Below, in pieces: positions 43,398 to 53,060 of a DNA stretch of 61,918 nucleotides. The position numbers and the translations under genes are program-made. The stretch's first letter is position 1, and every line of letters begins with the position of its first letter. Source of the DNA: DASUPK01 sp963833375 (GTDB taxonomy: Bacteria; Actinomycetota; Thermoleophilia; Solirubrobacterales; 70-9); NCBI GenBank assembly GCA_963833375.1, contig CAWHXR010000011.1, positions 1 to 61,918 of the forward strand, given 5' to 3'. The notes beneath the pieces are model-generated. The model did not search any database. It was not told where the DNA came from and saw only the letters and a list, made by a program, of their open reading frames with translations.

Positions 43398-44624
43398 ATG
43401 GCCGTAGCCACCGAGCAGCAAGAGACGACCTACCAGGAGATGACCGACGAGCAGAAGGCCATCGTCGAGATGGTCCGGAACTTCGTCGACAACGAGATCA
43501 TCCCCAACGCCGAGGAGTACGACCACGAGGACAAGTTCCCCGAGCCGATCGTCGAGCAGATGAAGGAGCTCGGCCTCTTCGGGGTCACCATCCCCGAGGA
43601 GTACGGCGGCATGGGGCTCGACCTGACGACCTACGCGATGATCGTCGAGGAGCTCTCTCGAGGCTGGATCTCGATCTCCGGTGTCGTCAACACCCACTTC
43701 ATCGGGTCGTACCTGCTGATCAAGTTCGGCACCGACGACCAGAAGCAGTACTTCCTGCCGAAGATGGCGACCGGTGAGATCCGCGCCGCCTTCTCGCTCT
43801 CCGAGCCGGAGGTCGGCTCCGACGTGCAGGGGATCAAGTCCACGGCGACCAAGGGCGACGACGGCAACTGGGAGCTGAGCGGCCAGAAGATGTGGGTCAC
43901 CAACGGCCTCGGCTCGAGCGTCGTCTTCGTGCTGATGAAGAACGACCCGAAGGCCGATCCGCCATACAAGGGGATGACCTGCTTCATCACCGAGAAGGAG
44001 CCCTGGAAGGAGAAGAACGAGGGCGATTTCGCGGGCCTCGAGATCCCGCCCAAGATCAAGAAGATGGGCTACAAGGGCGTCGAGTCAACCGAGCTGGTCT
44101 ACTCGGGCTACAAGTGCCCCCCCAATCGGATCCTGGGCGGTGAGGAGGCCGGCCTCGGCAAGGGCTTCTCCCAGATGATGGACGCCCTCGAGGTGGGCCG
44201 CGTGAACGTCGCCGCCCGGGGCGTCGGGATCGCACAGCGCGCCCTCGAGCTGGCGCTCCGCTACAGCCAGGAGCGCAAGACGTTCGGCAAGCCGATCGCC
44301 CAGCACCAGGCGATCCTGTTCAAGCTCGCCGACATGGCCACCAAGATCGAGGCTGCCCGCCTCGTCACGCGGAAGGCCGCGCGGATGAAGGACGCCGGCG
44401 AGCGCTCGGACCTCGAGGCGGGGATGGCGAAGCTGATCGCCTCGGAGACCGGAAAGGAGGTCGTCGAGGACGCCTTCCGAATCCACGGCGGCTACGGCTA
44501 CTCGAAGGAGTACGAGATCGAGCGGCTCTACCGCGACGCCCCGCTGCTGCTGATCGGAGAGGGAACCTCCGAGATCCAGCGCATGGTGATCGGCAAGAAG
44601 CTCCTGGAGCGGAACAAGATCTAG
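43398..44624 (+). CDS. Acyl-CoA dehydrogenase, candidate methylsuccinyl-CoA dehydrogenase
   Basis: 408-residue FAD enzyme, intact, ATG 43398 after AGAGGAG. Seen: FGVTIPEEYGGMGLDLTTYA, AAFSLSEPEVGSDVQGIKST, WVTNGLGSSVVFVLM, GRVNVAARGVGIAQRALEL and RDAPLLLIGEGTSEIQRMVI with the catalytic base position Glu in EGTSE. It takes electrons from acyl-CoA to ETF. Substrate cannot be read from sequence. The presence of mcl, MaoC, ecm and ccr nearby makes methylsuccinyl-CoA the leading guess, with isobutyryl- or butyryl-CoA as alternatives. Confidence 0.92.
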   Translation: MAVATEQQETTYQEMTDEQKAIVEMVRNFVDNEIIPNAEEYDHEDKFPEPIVEQMKELGLFGVTIPEEYGGMGLDLTTYAMIVEELSRGWISISGVVNTHFIGSYLLIKFGTDDQKQYFLPKMATGEIRAAFSLSEPEVGSDVQGIKSTATKGDDGNWELSGQKMWVTNGLGSSVVFVLMKNDPKADPPYKGMTCFITEKEPWKEKNEGDFAGLEIPPKIKKMGYKGVESTELVYSGYKCPPNRILGGEEAGLGKGFSQMMDALEVGRVNVAARGVGIAQRALELALRYSQERKTFGKPIAQHQAILFKLADMATKIEAARLVTRKAARMKDAGERSDLEAGMAKLIASETGKEVVEDAFRIHGGYGYSKEYEIERLYRDAPLLLIGEGTSEIQRMVIGKKLLERNKI

Positions 44625-44654
44625 TCGGGGAAGGCGCCTTCCTAGACTGGGGAG

Positions 44655-45333
44655 GTGGCTTCGGATCGAAGGGTGGCGTTGGTCAGCGGGGCGAGCCGCG
44701 GGATCGGTGCGGAGATCGCGCGCCAGCTGGCCGCCGATCATGGCTACGTCGTGTTCGCAGGCGCGCGGGATCCCGATGACGTCGAGGACGCCGACGGGAT
44801 CGTCCCGATCGAGCTCGATGTCACGGACCAGGCCACGGTGGATGCCGCCCAGGAGCAGATCGGCTCCGACCCTGGACACCTGGATGCGCTGATCAACAAC
44901 GCGGGCGTCTACGGCGACCCGGTCGGCGTGGTCGACTACGACCTCGACCGGGCACACGAGGTGCTCGAGGTGAACACCTTCGGGCCATGGCGGCTGTGCC
45001 AGGCGCTCGTCCCGCTGCTGCAAAGAAGCCCGCACCCGAGGATCGTCAACGTCTCCAGCGGTGCCGGCCAGCTCTCCGACATGAACGGAGGCCGCGCGGC
45101 GTACCGCCTCTCCAAGGCCGCGCTGAACGCGCTCACCCGCACGCTGGCCTCGGATCAGCCCGGGATCAAGGTGAACACGCATGTGCCCGGGATGGGTCAG
45201 GACCGCCATGGGTGGCAGCGGGGCTTCGAAATCGGTCGAGGATGGCGCCGACACCGCCGTCTGGCTGGCGACGCTGCCGGACGACGGGCCGACCGGAGGC
45301 TTCTTCCGCGACCGCAAGCCAATACCTTGGTGA
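44655..45333 (+). CDS. Short-chain dehydrogenase/reductase, frameshifted
   Basis: About 226 residues. ALVSGASRGIGAEIARQLAA is the NADP-type loop, LDALINNAGVYGDPVGVVDY holds NNAG, VNVSSGAGQLSDMNGGRAAY and RLSKAALNALTRTLASDQPG hold Ser and YxxxK. A shift near 45185 displaces the tail, restored as GWVRTAMGG and then DTAVWLATLPDDGPTGGFFR to the stop at 45331. It is of the carbonyl reductase-like type. It starts 30 bases after the dehydrogenase gene and ends 1 base before an SCP2 gene, so the three are probably one operon. Confidence 0.85.
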
Positions 45334-45334
45334 A

Positions 45335-45700
45335 ATGGCCTCCACCCGAGAGCTGATCGCGACCGCCATCGAGCGGTTCCAGGCCGAGGTGCCGGCGCTC
45401 GCTCCGCTGAAGCTCGTCTTCGAGCTCGAACTGCGCGGCCGAGGCGATGTCCAGATGTTCCGCGTGGAGCTTCCTGGCCCGAAGATCTCGAAGGCCACCT
45501 CCACCGAGGACGCGCGCCTGACCGTTGAGATTGTCCGCTCCGACTTCAACCGGCTGGCCCAGGAGGGCCAGGTGTCCGACTACCGCGAGGCCTACGACGC
45601 CGGACATATCAAGGTCACCGGCGACTCCGGCATTCAGAAGCTGGTCGCCCAGGTGATCGAGCGGCACGAGCAGCGCGCTCGGACCAAGAAGGTCCACTAG
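45335..45700 (+). CDS. SCP2 sterol-binding-like protein
   Basis: 121 residues from ATG 45335. Sequence ERFQAEVPALAPLKLVFELE, then DVQMFRVELPGPKISK, LTVEIVRSDFNRLAQEGQVS and KVTGDSGIQKLVAQVIERHE follow the SCP2 fold, a hydrophobic-ligand pocket for lipids or acyl chains. In operons with acyl-CoA dehydrogenase and SDR genes it may carry or present acyl substrates (inference). Confidence 0.75.
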   Translation: MASTRELIATAIERFQAEVPALAPLKLVFELELRGRGDVQMFRVELPGPKISKATSTEDARLTVEIVRSDFNRLAQEGQVSDYREAYDAGHIKVTGDSGIQKLVAQVIERHEQRARTKKVH

Positions 45701-45742
45701 ATGCGAGGGTGCGCCACAGCGAAGCGAGGCGCAACCCGTTAG

Positions 45743-46846
45743 ATGGGAAAGTTCAGGGGGATCGATCCCGCCGGGCTGGCGAGGCTGCGCGCCGCAATGC
45801 AGCTCCTGCACCGGCCGGCATCCGCGCGAGATCCGGCCGAGATCGCGCGCTCGATCGCCGGAGCCCAGGCCCAGGACGTCTATGCCGGCCCGCTCACCTT
45901 CCGATCGCGCAGCAGGCGGCTGACGGCCGCCGACGTCAAGCGAGCCCGTACGGAGGAGCGGTCGCTGCTCCGTACCTGGGTGATGCGGACCACCGTCCAC
46001 CTGATCCCGGCCGACGACGCCGGCTGGTGGCTGCCGCTGTTCGAGCCGGGAATCGAGAAGTGGTCGCGCCGGCGCCTCGGTCAGCTGGGGATGTCCGCGG
46101 GCGACGAGGACAGGGCCCTGAGGGTGATCGCCAAGGCGCTGGAGGGTGAGGGGCCGTTGACCAGGCCAGAGGCCGTCCGGCGCGTGGTCGAGGCCGGGGT
46201 CGAGCTCAACGAGCAGACCAGGCTGCACATCATCGGGCTGGCGGTGGCCTCCGGGATCGCCTGCCTCGGACCGGACCGCGGCAAGACCACGTGCCTCGTG
46301 CGGCGCGAGGACTGGCTCGGGAAGCCGCCGCCCTTCGACCGAGAGCGAGCGCTCGCCGAGCTGGCGCGGCGGTACCTGGACGGCTTCTCGCCGGCGGGCG
46401 AACGCGACTTCGCGTACTGGTCCGGGCTGCCCCTGCGCGACGTGCGCGCCGGGCTGGAGTCGATCTCCGGCGAGATCGAGGAGGTGCGAGTCGGCGACCG
46501 GACCCTGCTGGCGAAGCGCGGCGCATTGCCTCGGCTTCCGGCAACCGGCCAGGTTCGGCTGCTCGGCAACTTCGACACCTACCTGCTCGGCTGGCAGGAC
46601 AGGGGATTTGCGGTCACCGGCGAGCACGCGGCCCACGTCAAGGAGGGGGGCGGCGGCTGGATTCGCCCCGTGATCCTCGAGGACGGCATCGTCGTGGGCG
46701 GCTGGCGCTCCAAGAGGAAGGGGAGCCGGATCGAGATCACTCTCAACCTGCCGAGGGTCGAGCTGGACCGGCTGGGCGATCAGATCGAGGCCGAGGTCGC
46801 CGACATCGCCCGCTTCGAGGACATGGACGTGGGCATGGCCGGCTGA
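45743..46846 (+). CDS. AlkZ/YcaQ-like DNA glycosylase (HTH_42 superfamily)
   Basis: 367 residues, intact. The family signature is the QxQ motif in SIAGAQAQDVYAGPL (Gln42 and Gln44), then EERSLLRTWVMRTTVHLIPA, LRTW and HLI being strongly conserved. The C-terminal part has VRLLGNFDTYLLGWQDR and VILEDGIVVGGWRSKRKGSR. Characterised members excise bulky or crosslinked bases (Streptomyces AlkZ, E. coli YcaQ), using tandem winged helices. In Actinobacteria these can be self-resistance or general repair genes. No natural-product cluster is in this window. Confidence 0.85.
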   Translation: MGKFRGIDPAGLARLRAAMQLLHRPASARDPAEIARSIAGAQAQDVYAGPLTFRSRSRRLTAADVKRARTEERSLLRTWVMRTTVHLIPADDAGWWLPLFEPGIEKWSRRRLGQLGMSAGDEDRALRVIAKALEGEGPLTRPEAVRRVVEAGVELNEQTRLHIIGLAVASGIACLGPDRGKTTCLVRREDWLGKPPPFDRERALAELARRYLDGFSPAGERDFAYWSGLPLRDVRAGLESISGEIEEVRVGDRTLLAKRGALPRLPATGQVRLLGNFDTYLLGWQDRGFAVTGEHAAHVKEGGGGWIRPVILEDGIVVGGWRSKRKGSRIEITLNLPRVELDRLGDQIEAEVADIARFEDMDVGMAG

Positions 46847-46965
46847 GTGGTGCAGCCCCAGCATGGACGGTTGGCTCCTCTCGGAGCAACCTCGCATTGG
46901 CCCGGCTACCATCCCGCGCCGATCCTGGGGAGGAGTCACCCGACTCAAGGAGACCGACCCAGACT

Positions 46966-47480
46966 ATGAGTGACGAGAACCACCAGCTGACGACGGACCA
47001 GGCCGAGCGGGAGGCCTCGGGCGCGCACGAGTACGGGCGCTACCTGGAGGAGTTCGAGGTCGGGGCTGTCTACAAGCACTGGCCCGCCAAGACGGTGACC
47101 GAGTCAGACGACCACCTCTTCTGCCTGATCACGATGAACCACCATCCGCTCCACCTCAACGACCTCTACGCGTCGCAGTCGCAGCAGGGCCAGAACGTGG
47201 TGGTGGGACCGCTGGTCTACTCCCTCGCCCTCGGCATGTCGGTGAGCGACGTGTCCGGGAAGGCGATCGCGAACCTGGCCACGGAGGAGCTCAGGCACCC
47301 GGCGCCCGTCTTCCACGGGGACACGCTGTTCTGCGAGTCCGAGGTGTTGGAGGTCCGACCCTCGGGTCCAAGCCCGACCGTGGAGTGGTCAAGGTCCATA
47401 CACGCGTCTACAAGCAGGACGGGACGCTGGTCGCCGAGTTCAAGCGGGCGGTCCTGGTCCCGCGCAAGAACCCGGGCTAG
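46966..47480 (+). CDS. MaoC-family hydratase, candidate mesaconyl-CoA hydratase, frameshifted
   Basis: About 171 residues, hot-dog fold. GRYLEEFEVGAVYKHWPAKT is followed by VTESDDHLFCLITMNHHPLH, the MaoC active-site region (the TMNxxPLH form that I associate with the ethylmalonyl-CoA pathway group rather than classical D/H hydratases), and VVVGPLVYSLALGMSVSDVS. A shift near 47370 hides the tail VKVHTRVYKQDGTLVAEFKR, ending at 47480. In this context hydration of mesaconyl-CoA to methylmalyl-CoA is the likely reaction (inference). Confidence 0.82.
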
Positions 47481-47490
47481 TCAGGGCTCC

Positions 47491-47967
47491 TCAGCAGGGG
47501 ACCTCGTTCAGCCCGCCGGGCGCGGAGGGGTCGGCGATGTCCTTGACGCAGCGGAAGTTCGTGACCGTGTGGCGCAGCTTGCCCTTCTTCGTGCGGGTCA
47601 CGATCTCGTCCCAGAACCAGTGGTATTCGACGACGTTTGGGTTGGTCTCACCGGGGAAGGGCGGATCGTTGTCCCCGGAGTGGTGCACATCAGCCATGAA
47701 GGCCCGGCCCTGCCGGGTGAGCGGCGCGATGTTCTTGCAGGCGCCGCTGACGAGAAGACCGTAGGGCGGAGGCTCGATCGTGAACCCCGTCGCGTTGTAC
47801 TGATCCCTTTACTGCTCCGCCGTCCTCGCGATCTCGGCCGTGGCGTCGTCGCAGGTCAGCCTGAGGCGCCTGTGTTTCTTCGCGTCGGCACCGGTGACAG
47901 CGACAGCGGCGACGATCATCAGCCCGATGATGACCGCGATCGACAGTTTCTTCGCCACGGCATCCAT
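47491..47967 (-). pseudogene. Secreted protein of unknown function with an in-frame stop
   Basis: From ATG 47967 a signal peptide (MDAVAKKLSIAVIIGLMIVA then AAVAVTGADA) precedes KKHRRLRLTCDDATAEIART. Codon 53 is TAA (47809-47811), and the same frame then continues DQYNATGFTIEPPPYGLLVS, VNEYH-like VVEYHWFWDEIVTRTKKGKL and ends GGLNEVPC at 47491. No frame change is needed, so this is a nonsense codon or a single-base error (TAC to TAA would fit). The mature part has a few Cys and no recognised domain. Confidence 0.5.
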
Positions 47968-48063
47968 GCTCGCTCCTCTCCCCTCGGACGAATTTCAGGT
48001 CAAGCTATCCGCCGAAGCGCGGAATGTCCACCCGGCTAGTGCCGGACTAACCAAGTTCTCGCA

Positions 48064-48085
48064 ACACCTCTGACCTCAGAGGTGT
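48064..48085. repeat. Perfect 22-nt inverted repeat beside the insertion sequence remnant
   Basis: ACACCTCTGA-CC-TCAGAGGTGT has 10-bp arms and a 2-bp centre. It sits just upstream of the transposase remnant. It may be the end of the element, a target-site hairpin or a terminator. I could not find a matching copy after 49170. Confidence 0.5.
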
Positions 48086-48169
48086 AGAACCCTGCCCGGC
48101 ATGGCGGGGGCATCCGCGCGCTCGCTCGCTCCTCAGGTGCCAACCAAAGAAGCAACGAAGGGAGCACGA

Positions 48170-49172
48170 CATCAGTTTGAGGATGACGTGTTGTTCGGAT
48201 TCCGCCTGCGCTGCCTGCACCCTAGAGGCGGAGGAGTTCGTCAAACGTCTCGGCCGCCTGCCGGGCGATGGGGATCGAGCGCTCCACCTACTACCGCTGG
48301 AAGCGCAAGGTCGACCGCTTCGGGATGGAAGCGCTGCGGGTGAGAGAGCGCCGGCGCCCGCGGATGCCCAACCAGATCGGCCCCCACCTGGAGCGGCGTG
48401 ACCTGGCCTTCGCCCTGGCCCAGGCCGGGGCTCGGTCCCCGGCGGATCTCCGCCGAGCTTGGCCGGCCCAAGTGGGGCGGCATCCAGATATCCGAGCACG
48501 GCGTCTGGCGGGTCTTGCGGCGCTTCAACCTCAACACCCGAAACAAGCGCCTTGCCTTGATCGCCCGCCACGCCGAGCCCTACGAGCGCAGGCCCGAGCT
48601 GCCGCCGCCAGAGCGCCATATCGAGGCCTCCCGGCCCCAGCGAGAAGGTGCAGCTTGGACTTCTTCAACATGAGCCGGCTCTGCGGGCGATCAAGGGAAC
48701 GGTCTGGCAATACACCGCCGCAGACGTCGCTTCGGCTTCGTCTGGGCGGAGCTTCATAGCTGATGGCAATCCGCGGGCGCGCTTCACCCGCCGAAGGTCG
48801 TCGACAAGGGTGGCGGAAGGGAGCTGAAGCAAGGAGGCTGCCGACGAGCTCAAGGTCACCACCGTCAAGGGCTAGGAGTTCAGCCTCAAGGAGTTCAAGG
48901 CGAAGGCCGTCGAGGAAGACGGCGCCCGCAGTGGAGGATCAAGGCCGGGAGCCGAACTCCAACGGCTGCGTCGAGCGGGCCCGGCTTGCACCATCCTCGA
49001 GGAGTGCTGGCGGCCCGCCTTCGCGCGCTCCCTGGCGCCGAAGATCACTGCCCTCGACGACCTGATGATACCTCGACGAGTTCAACTTCGATCGCGCCCA
49101 CAACGGGCGCCTCACCAAGGGGCGGGTGCCCGGGGATATCGTCTTCGGCGCCCGCAAGAGGGGGAGCGTGAG
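48170..49172 (+). pseudogene. Degraded DDE (integrase-core) transposase, insertion sequence remnant
   Basis: Successive frames carry parts of one transposase. The helix-turn-helix region is IERSTYYRWKRKVDRFGMEA and PRMPNQIGPHLERR. Then GLGPRRISAELGRPKWGGIQ, ISEHGVWRVLRRFNLNTRNK, PERHIEASRP and VQLDFFNMSR (first catalytic Asp). The end is SNGCVERA, ILEECWRPAF, FNFDRAHNGRLTKGRVPGD. Where DNG(S/P)EF is expected the DNA reads V-K-G-stop-EF (about 48860-48880), so a catalytic Asp is lost by substitution, not only by frameshift. With many stops the element is dead. It is of the IS3/IS481-like rve type. Confidence 0.8.
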
Positions 49173-49223
49173 ATGAGCCCGAGTTGCTGCAACTACTCGG
49201 GGTAGGGAGGCTAGTGAGCCTCG

Positions 49224-49785
49224 TCACGGCGCGTGGGCCGGCGGACGTGACTCCTCGGCGAGTGAGGTGATCTCGAGCACGCCGCGGGAGGCCTCCTCGA
49301 GCACCTCGGTGGCCTCCTCGGCCGAGCGGGCGTAGAGCTCGACCAGGAGGTGGACGATGATCCGCTCCTCGTCGTGCTTGTGGAAGCGGACGTGGGTGAA
49401 GAACTCGCGCGTACCCTGCTCGCCGAAGGAGCCGTAGGTGAGGCGACTCGGCGGCCTCGGGGCCCGAGCAGGTCTCGACCTGGTCCTGGTCGACGGTGAC
49501 CGTGCAGGAGGCGACCCACGGGGTGCCGGCCACCATGCGCTCCCAGCGATCCTCGACCGGCACCACCCGGCCTCCTGGATCGTCAGGTGGGGCTGATCGT
49601 GCAGGCAGCGCAGGCACTGGACGACGGCCTCCTGGACTTCGTCGAGGCGCTCGGCCGGCTCGCCGGAGTCGGGATCGACCCGGAGGATCGCGTCGTAGTG
49701 GAGCTGCACCTCGAGGTCGCTGGCCCAGCAGCGGTAGCAGCGGAGCCAGGCGCTGCGGTCGCCGTTCAGCTTCCGGGTCGTTCAT
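49224..49785 (-). CDS. Small CxxC protein next to ethylmalonyl-CoA mutase, frameshifted
   Basis: ATG 49785 lies 4 bases after the ecm stop. MNDPEAERR is followed, out of frame, by WLRCYRCWASDLEVQLHYDA, LDEVQEAVVQCLRCLHDQPH, VEDRWERMVAGTPWVASCTV and TYGSFGEQGTREFFTHVRFH, ending LEITSLAEESRPPAHAP at 49224. Two CxxC pairs (CYRC, CLRC) suggest a zinc site. Three or more frameshifts occur. No family is recognised. Its tight spacing behind ecm suggests co-expression. Confidence 0.5.
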
Positions 49786-49789
49786 CCGC

Positions 49790-51790
49790 TCAGGCGGGTT
49801 GCGCGGCGCGGGGCGCTCGGTCACCAGGTCGGCGATCTCGCCCATGATCCGGTTCAGGTCGAAGTCCTTCGGGCGTGTAGACGCGCGCCACGCCGGCCTC
49901 GAGCAGCGCGTCGGCGTCGGCGGCGGGGATGATCCCGCCGACCACGACCGGCACGTCGAGGCCGGCCTCCGCAGCAGCGCGACGACGCTCGGAACCAGCT
50001 CGCGGTGCGAGCCGGAGAGGATCGAGAGGCCGACCACGTCGACGTCCTCGTCGACGCGCGGAGGCGGCGATCTGCTCGGGCGTCAGGCGGATCCCCTGGT
50101 AGATCACCTCCATGCCGACGTCGCGCGCGCGGACGGCGATCTGCTCGGCGCCGTTCGAGTGGCCGTCGAGGCCGGGCTTGCCGACCAGGATGCGGATCCG
50201 GTGGCCGAGCTGCTCGGAGACCGCCGCGACGCGCTCGCGGACCTCGGCGAGAAGGTCGCCGTTCACCGGCCGGCCCGCGGCGCCTCCCGACGCCGGTCGG
50301 CGCGCGGTAGTCGCCGAAGACCTCGCGCAGGACGCCGGCCCACTCGCCCGTGGTCGCGCCGGCCTTCGCGGCCTCGATCGTCGCCGGCATGATGTTCGCG
50401 GAGGCGTCGCGGGCGGCCTCGGCGAGCTCGTCGAGGGCGGCTCGACCGCGGCCTGGTCGCGCTCGGCCTTCCAGTCCTCGAGCGCCGCGATCCGCTCGCG
50501 CTCGACCTCCGGGTCCGGCGTCAGGATGCCGCCGTCCTCGCCGGCGGTGAGCGGCGAGTCCTCGGTCTCGGTGAAGCAGTTCTGGCCGACGACCTTGATC
50601 TCGCCGCGCTCGATCTTCGGCGATCCGCTCGCGGTGCGACTCGACCAGCCGCGCCTTCATGTACGGCGACCGCCTCGACGGCGCCGCCGTGCTCGTCGAC
50701 GACCTCCATCTCGGCTCGGGCGCCCTCGGCGAGCTCGTCGACGAGGCCGTCCATCACGACGGAGCCCTCGAAGATGTCGGGGTAGTCGAGCAGGTCGGTC
50801 TCGTTGGCGAGGATCTGCTGGATCCGCAGGCTCCACTGCTGGTCCCACGGGCGCGGCAGGCCCAGCGCCTCGTTCCAGGCCGGGAGCTGGATCGCGCGGG
50901 CGCGGGCGTCGCGGCCCAGGGTGACCGCCAGCGCCTCGAGCACGATCCGCGGCACGTTGTTCTCGGGCTGAGACTCGGTCAGGCCCGAGCGAGTTGACCT
51001 GGACGCCGTAGCGCATGCGCAGGAACTTCGGCTCGGTGACGCCGTAGCGCTCGCGGCCGATCTCCTCCCAGAGCCGGCCCATCGCGCGCAGCTTCGCGTG
51101 CTCCTCGATGAACCGGACGCCGGCGTTGACGAAGAACGAGATCCGCCCGAAGACCCGGGGGAAGTCCTCGTCGGCGACCTGGCCGCGCGCCTTGACCTCG
51201 TCGAGCACCGCGATCGCCGTGGAGAGCGCGTAGGCGATCTCCTGGACCGGCGTCGCTCCGGCCTCCTGCAGGTGGTAGCAGCAGACGTTGATCGGGTTCC
51301 ACTTCGGGATCTCGTTGACGGTGAAGGCGACCGTGTCGGCGATCAGCCGCATCGAGGGCTCGGGCGGGAAGGCATAGGTGCCGCGCGAGAGGTACTCCTT
51401 GATGATGTCGTTCTGGGTCGTGCCCGCGAGCGCGGCGCGCTCGACGCCGTTCTCCTCGGCGACGGTGACGTAGAGGGCCAGCAGCCACGCGGCGGTCGCG
51501 TTGATGGTCATCGAGGTGTTCATCTCGTCGAGCGGGATGCCGTCGAAGAGCGTGTGCATGTCGCCCTTGTGGGCGATCGAGACGCCGACCTTGCCGACCT
51601 CGCCGCGCGCCAGCTCGGCGTCGGGGTCGTAGCCGGTCTGCGTGGGCAGGTCGAAGGCGACCGAGAGCCCGGTCTGGCCCTTGGCGAGGTTCTTGCGGTA
51701 GAGCTCGTTCGAGCGGCGGGCGTCGGAGTGCCCCGCGTAGGTGCGCATCACCCACGGGCGGTCCCGCTCGGGCAGGCGGTGCTCGCTCAT
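49790..51790 (-). CDS. ecm: Ethylmalonyl-CoA mutase (MeaA type, B12-dependent), frameshifted
   Basis: About 667 residues. The catalytic barrel begins RPWVMRTYAGHSDARRSNEL, TGLSVAFDLPTQTGYDPD, GVSIAHKGDMHTLFDGIPLD, TINATAAWLLALYVTVAEEN and KWNPINVCCYHLQEAGATPV. Middle pieces in other frames are ARAIQLPAWNEALGLPRPWD and DIFEGSVVMDGLVDELAEGA. The cobalamin domain is KPGLDGHSNGAEQIAVRARD (DxHxxG), then VIYQGIRLTPEQI, VVVGGIIPAADADALLEAGV and PKDFDLNRIMGEIADLVTER. DGHSNGAEQI is characteristic of MeaA/Ecm rather than methylmalonyl-CoA mutase. There are five or more frameshifts. It rearranges ethylmalonyl-CoA to methylsuccinyl-CoA. Confidence 0.9.
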
Positions 51791-51899
51791 GGCCCTAATG
51801 GTAAGTGCCACGGTCACTGCGAGTCGGGGACCGCTCCGACCGGGACTGAGGGGTGTTCTTGCAATCTCCCGGACGCCTCACGGCTAGGCTCACGCCCGC

Positions 51900-52606
51900 A
51901 TGCGAACCAAGCTCACAGCCCTGCTCGTCGCCTGCGCCGCCCTCGCGGCGGGCGCGGCCGCGCACGCGGCCCCGATCCCGGTGGCGAACTACACGTTCCA
52001 GAGCGCGGACGACGTGTACGCCTTCCAGAAGGTGGCGCGGGACCAGCTGCAAGCGCAAGTGGGTCGGCAACCAGGCGCTGTGCGATCGGCGTCGGCAACA
52101 ACACCAGCTCCTGCGCCTTCCGCAGCTCGGTGGTGGCGGACTCGAGCGATCAGTACGCCGACCAGGGCATGGTTGCGACCACGAGCGTCGGCGGCGGCAC
52201 CAGAAGCTGCAGAAGAAGTCCTTCGTCGGGCGTGGGCGTGCGCCGGAGCGACTACCGCGAGCTACGTCGCTGCGGGTACTGCCGAACGCGCACAAGTGGC
52301 AGTACTTCCGCGACCCGAAGGGCGCCGGCGGGGCCGAAGCTCGAGGCCTCCGGCGGCGGCAAGTTCGTCAAGCTCGGCTCCAAGCCCAACGTGATCTCGA
52401 TCCGGGCCTTCTCGTACGGCGGGCACGAGCACCAGCGTGGTCGGCTCGGTCAACGGCACCGGCGGTCGTCGGGGCCACGGATTCGGGCGCGGACCAGCCC
52501 GACGGGCGCCAGACGGTGGTCACCGCGGGCGCCAAGGGATCGGGCGCGGGACCGGGATCACGGGCCTTTTCGACAACGTCACGTCCAGGTCCCGAACCCG
52601 TTCTAG
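51900..52606 (+). CDS. Secreted protein of unknown function, heavily frameshifted
   Basis: ATG 51900 starts a clear Sec signal peptide: MRTKLTALLVACAALAAGAA followed by AHAAP. Then PVANYTFQSADDVYAFQKVA. The rest is spread over three frames: AIGVGNNTSSCAFRSSVVAD, QYADQGMVATTSVGGGT, LRVLPNAHKWQYFRDPKGAG, KFVKLGSKPNVISIRAFSYG, ATDSGADQPDGRQTVVTAGA and GITGLFDNVTVQVPNPF-like end at 52606. It is about 230 residues, beta-rich in composition, with few Cys. I recognise no family. At least six shifts occur in 700 bases. Confidence 0.55.
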
Positions 52607-52666
52607 CGCGTTCGGCGGCGGCAAATTCCCGCCGCCTCGCGGCTGGAATCCTCTATCTTCGGCCGG

Positions 52667-52957
52667 GTGGCCACGACCACGGTTGAGCGCCCCAGATCCG
52701 CTGGTCCGGAGGAGGGCCTGGGCGGCAATTGGCTCGTGATCGTCCTCAACGACGACCACAACACCTTCGATCACGTCGCGAAGACGCTCTCCCGCGTGAT
52801 CCCCGGCGTCTCCCTCGACGGCGGCTACCGGTTCGCCGACACGATCCACAGCCGCGGCAAGGCCGCGGTCTGGACGGGCCCGCGCGAGCCGGCCGAGCTC
52901 TACTGGGAGCAGCTCCAGCAAGCGGGCCTCACCATGGCCCCGCTCGAGCAGCACTAG
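52667..52957 (+). CDS. clpS: ClpS, ClpAP/ClpCP protease adaptor
   Basis: 96 residues from GTG 52667. WLVIVLNDDHNTFDHVAKTL is the N-degron-binding signature (NDDxNT), followed by VIPGVSLDGGYRFADTIHSR and GKAAVWTGPREPAELYWEQL. It hands N-end-rule substrates to the Clp ATPase. It is the only clean, unbroken gene in the surrounding error-rich stretch. The flexible N-terminus (ATTTVERPRSAGPEEG) is normal. Confidence 0.92.
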   Translation: MATTTVERPRSAGPEEGLGGNWLVIVLNDDHNTFDHVAKTLSRVIPGVSLDGGYRFADTIHSRGKAAVWTGPREPAELYWEQLQQAGLTMAPLEQH

Positions 52958-53060
52958 CCGCCAGCAGGCCGGTGCATCTCGGAGCCGAAGGCTGAAGGAC
53001 CGTACGCGACTGGTGACACCGGGTCGGCTCGCCGGTGGCCTCGACGAGGTCAGCTCGATG

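Noticed and set aside
48064..48085. Treating the 22-nt palindrome as part of a CRISPR or REP array
   Set aside because: Only one copy is present in the window and there are no spaced repeats around it.
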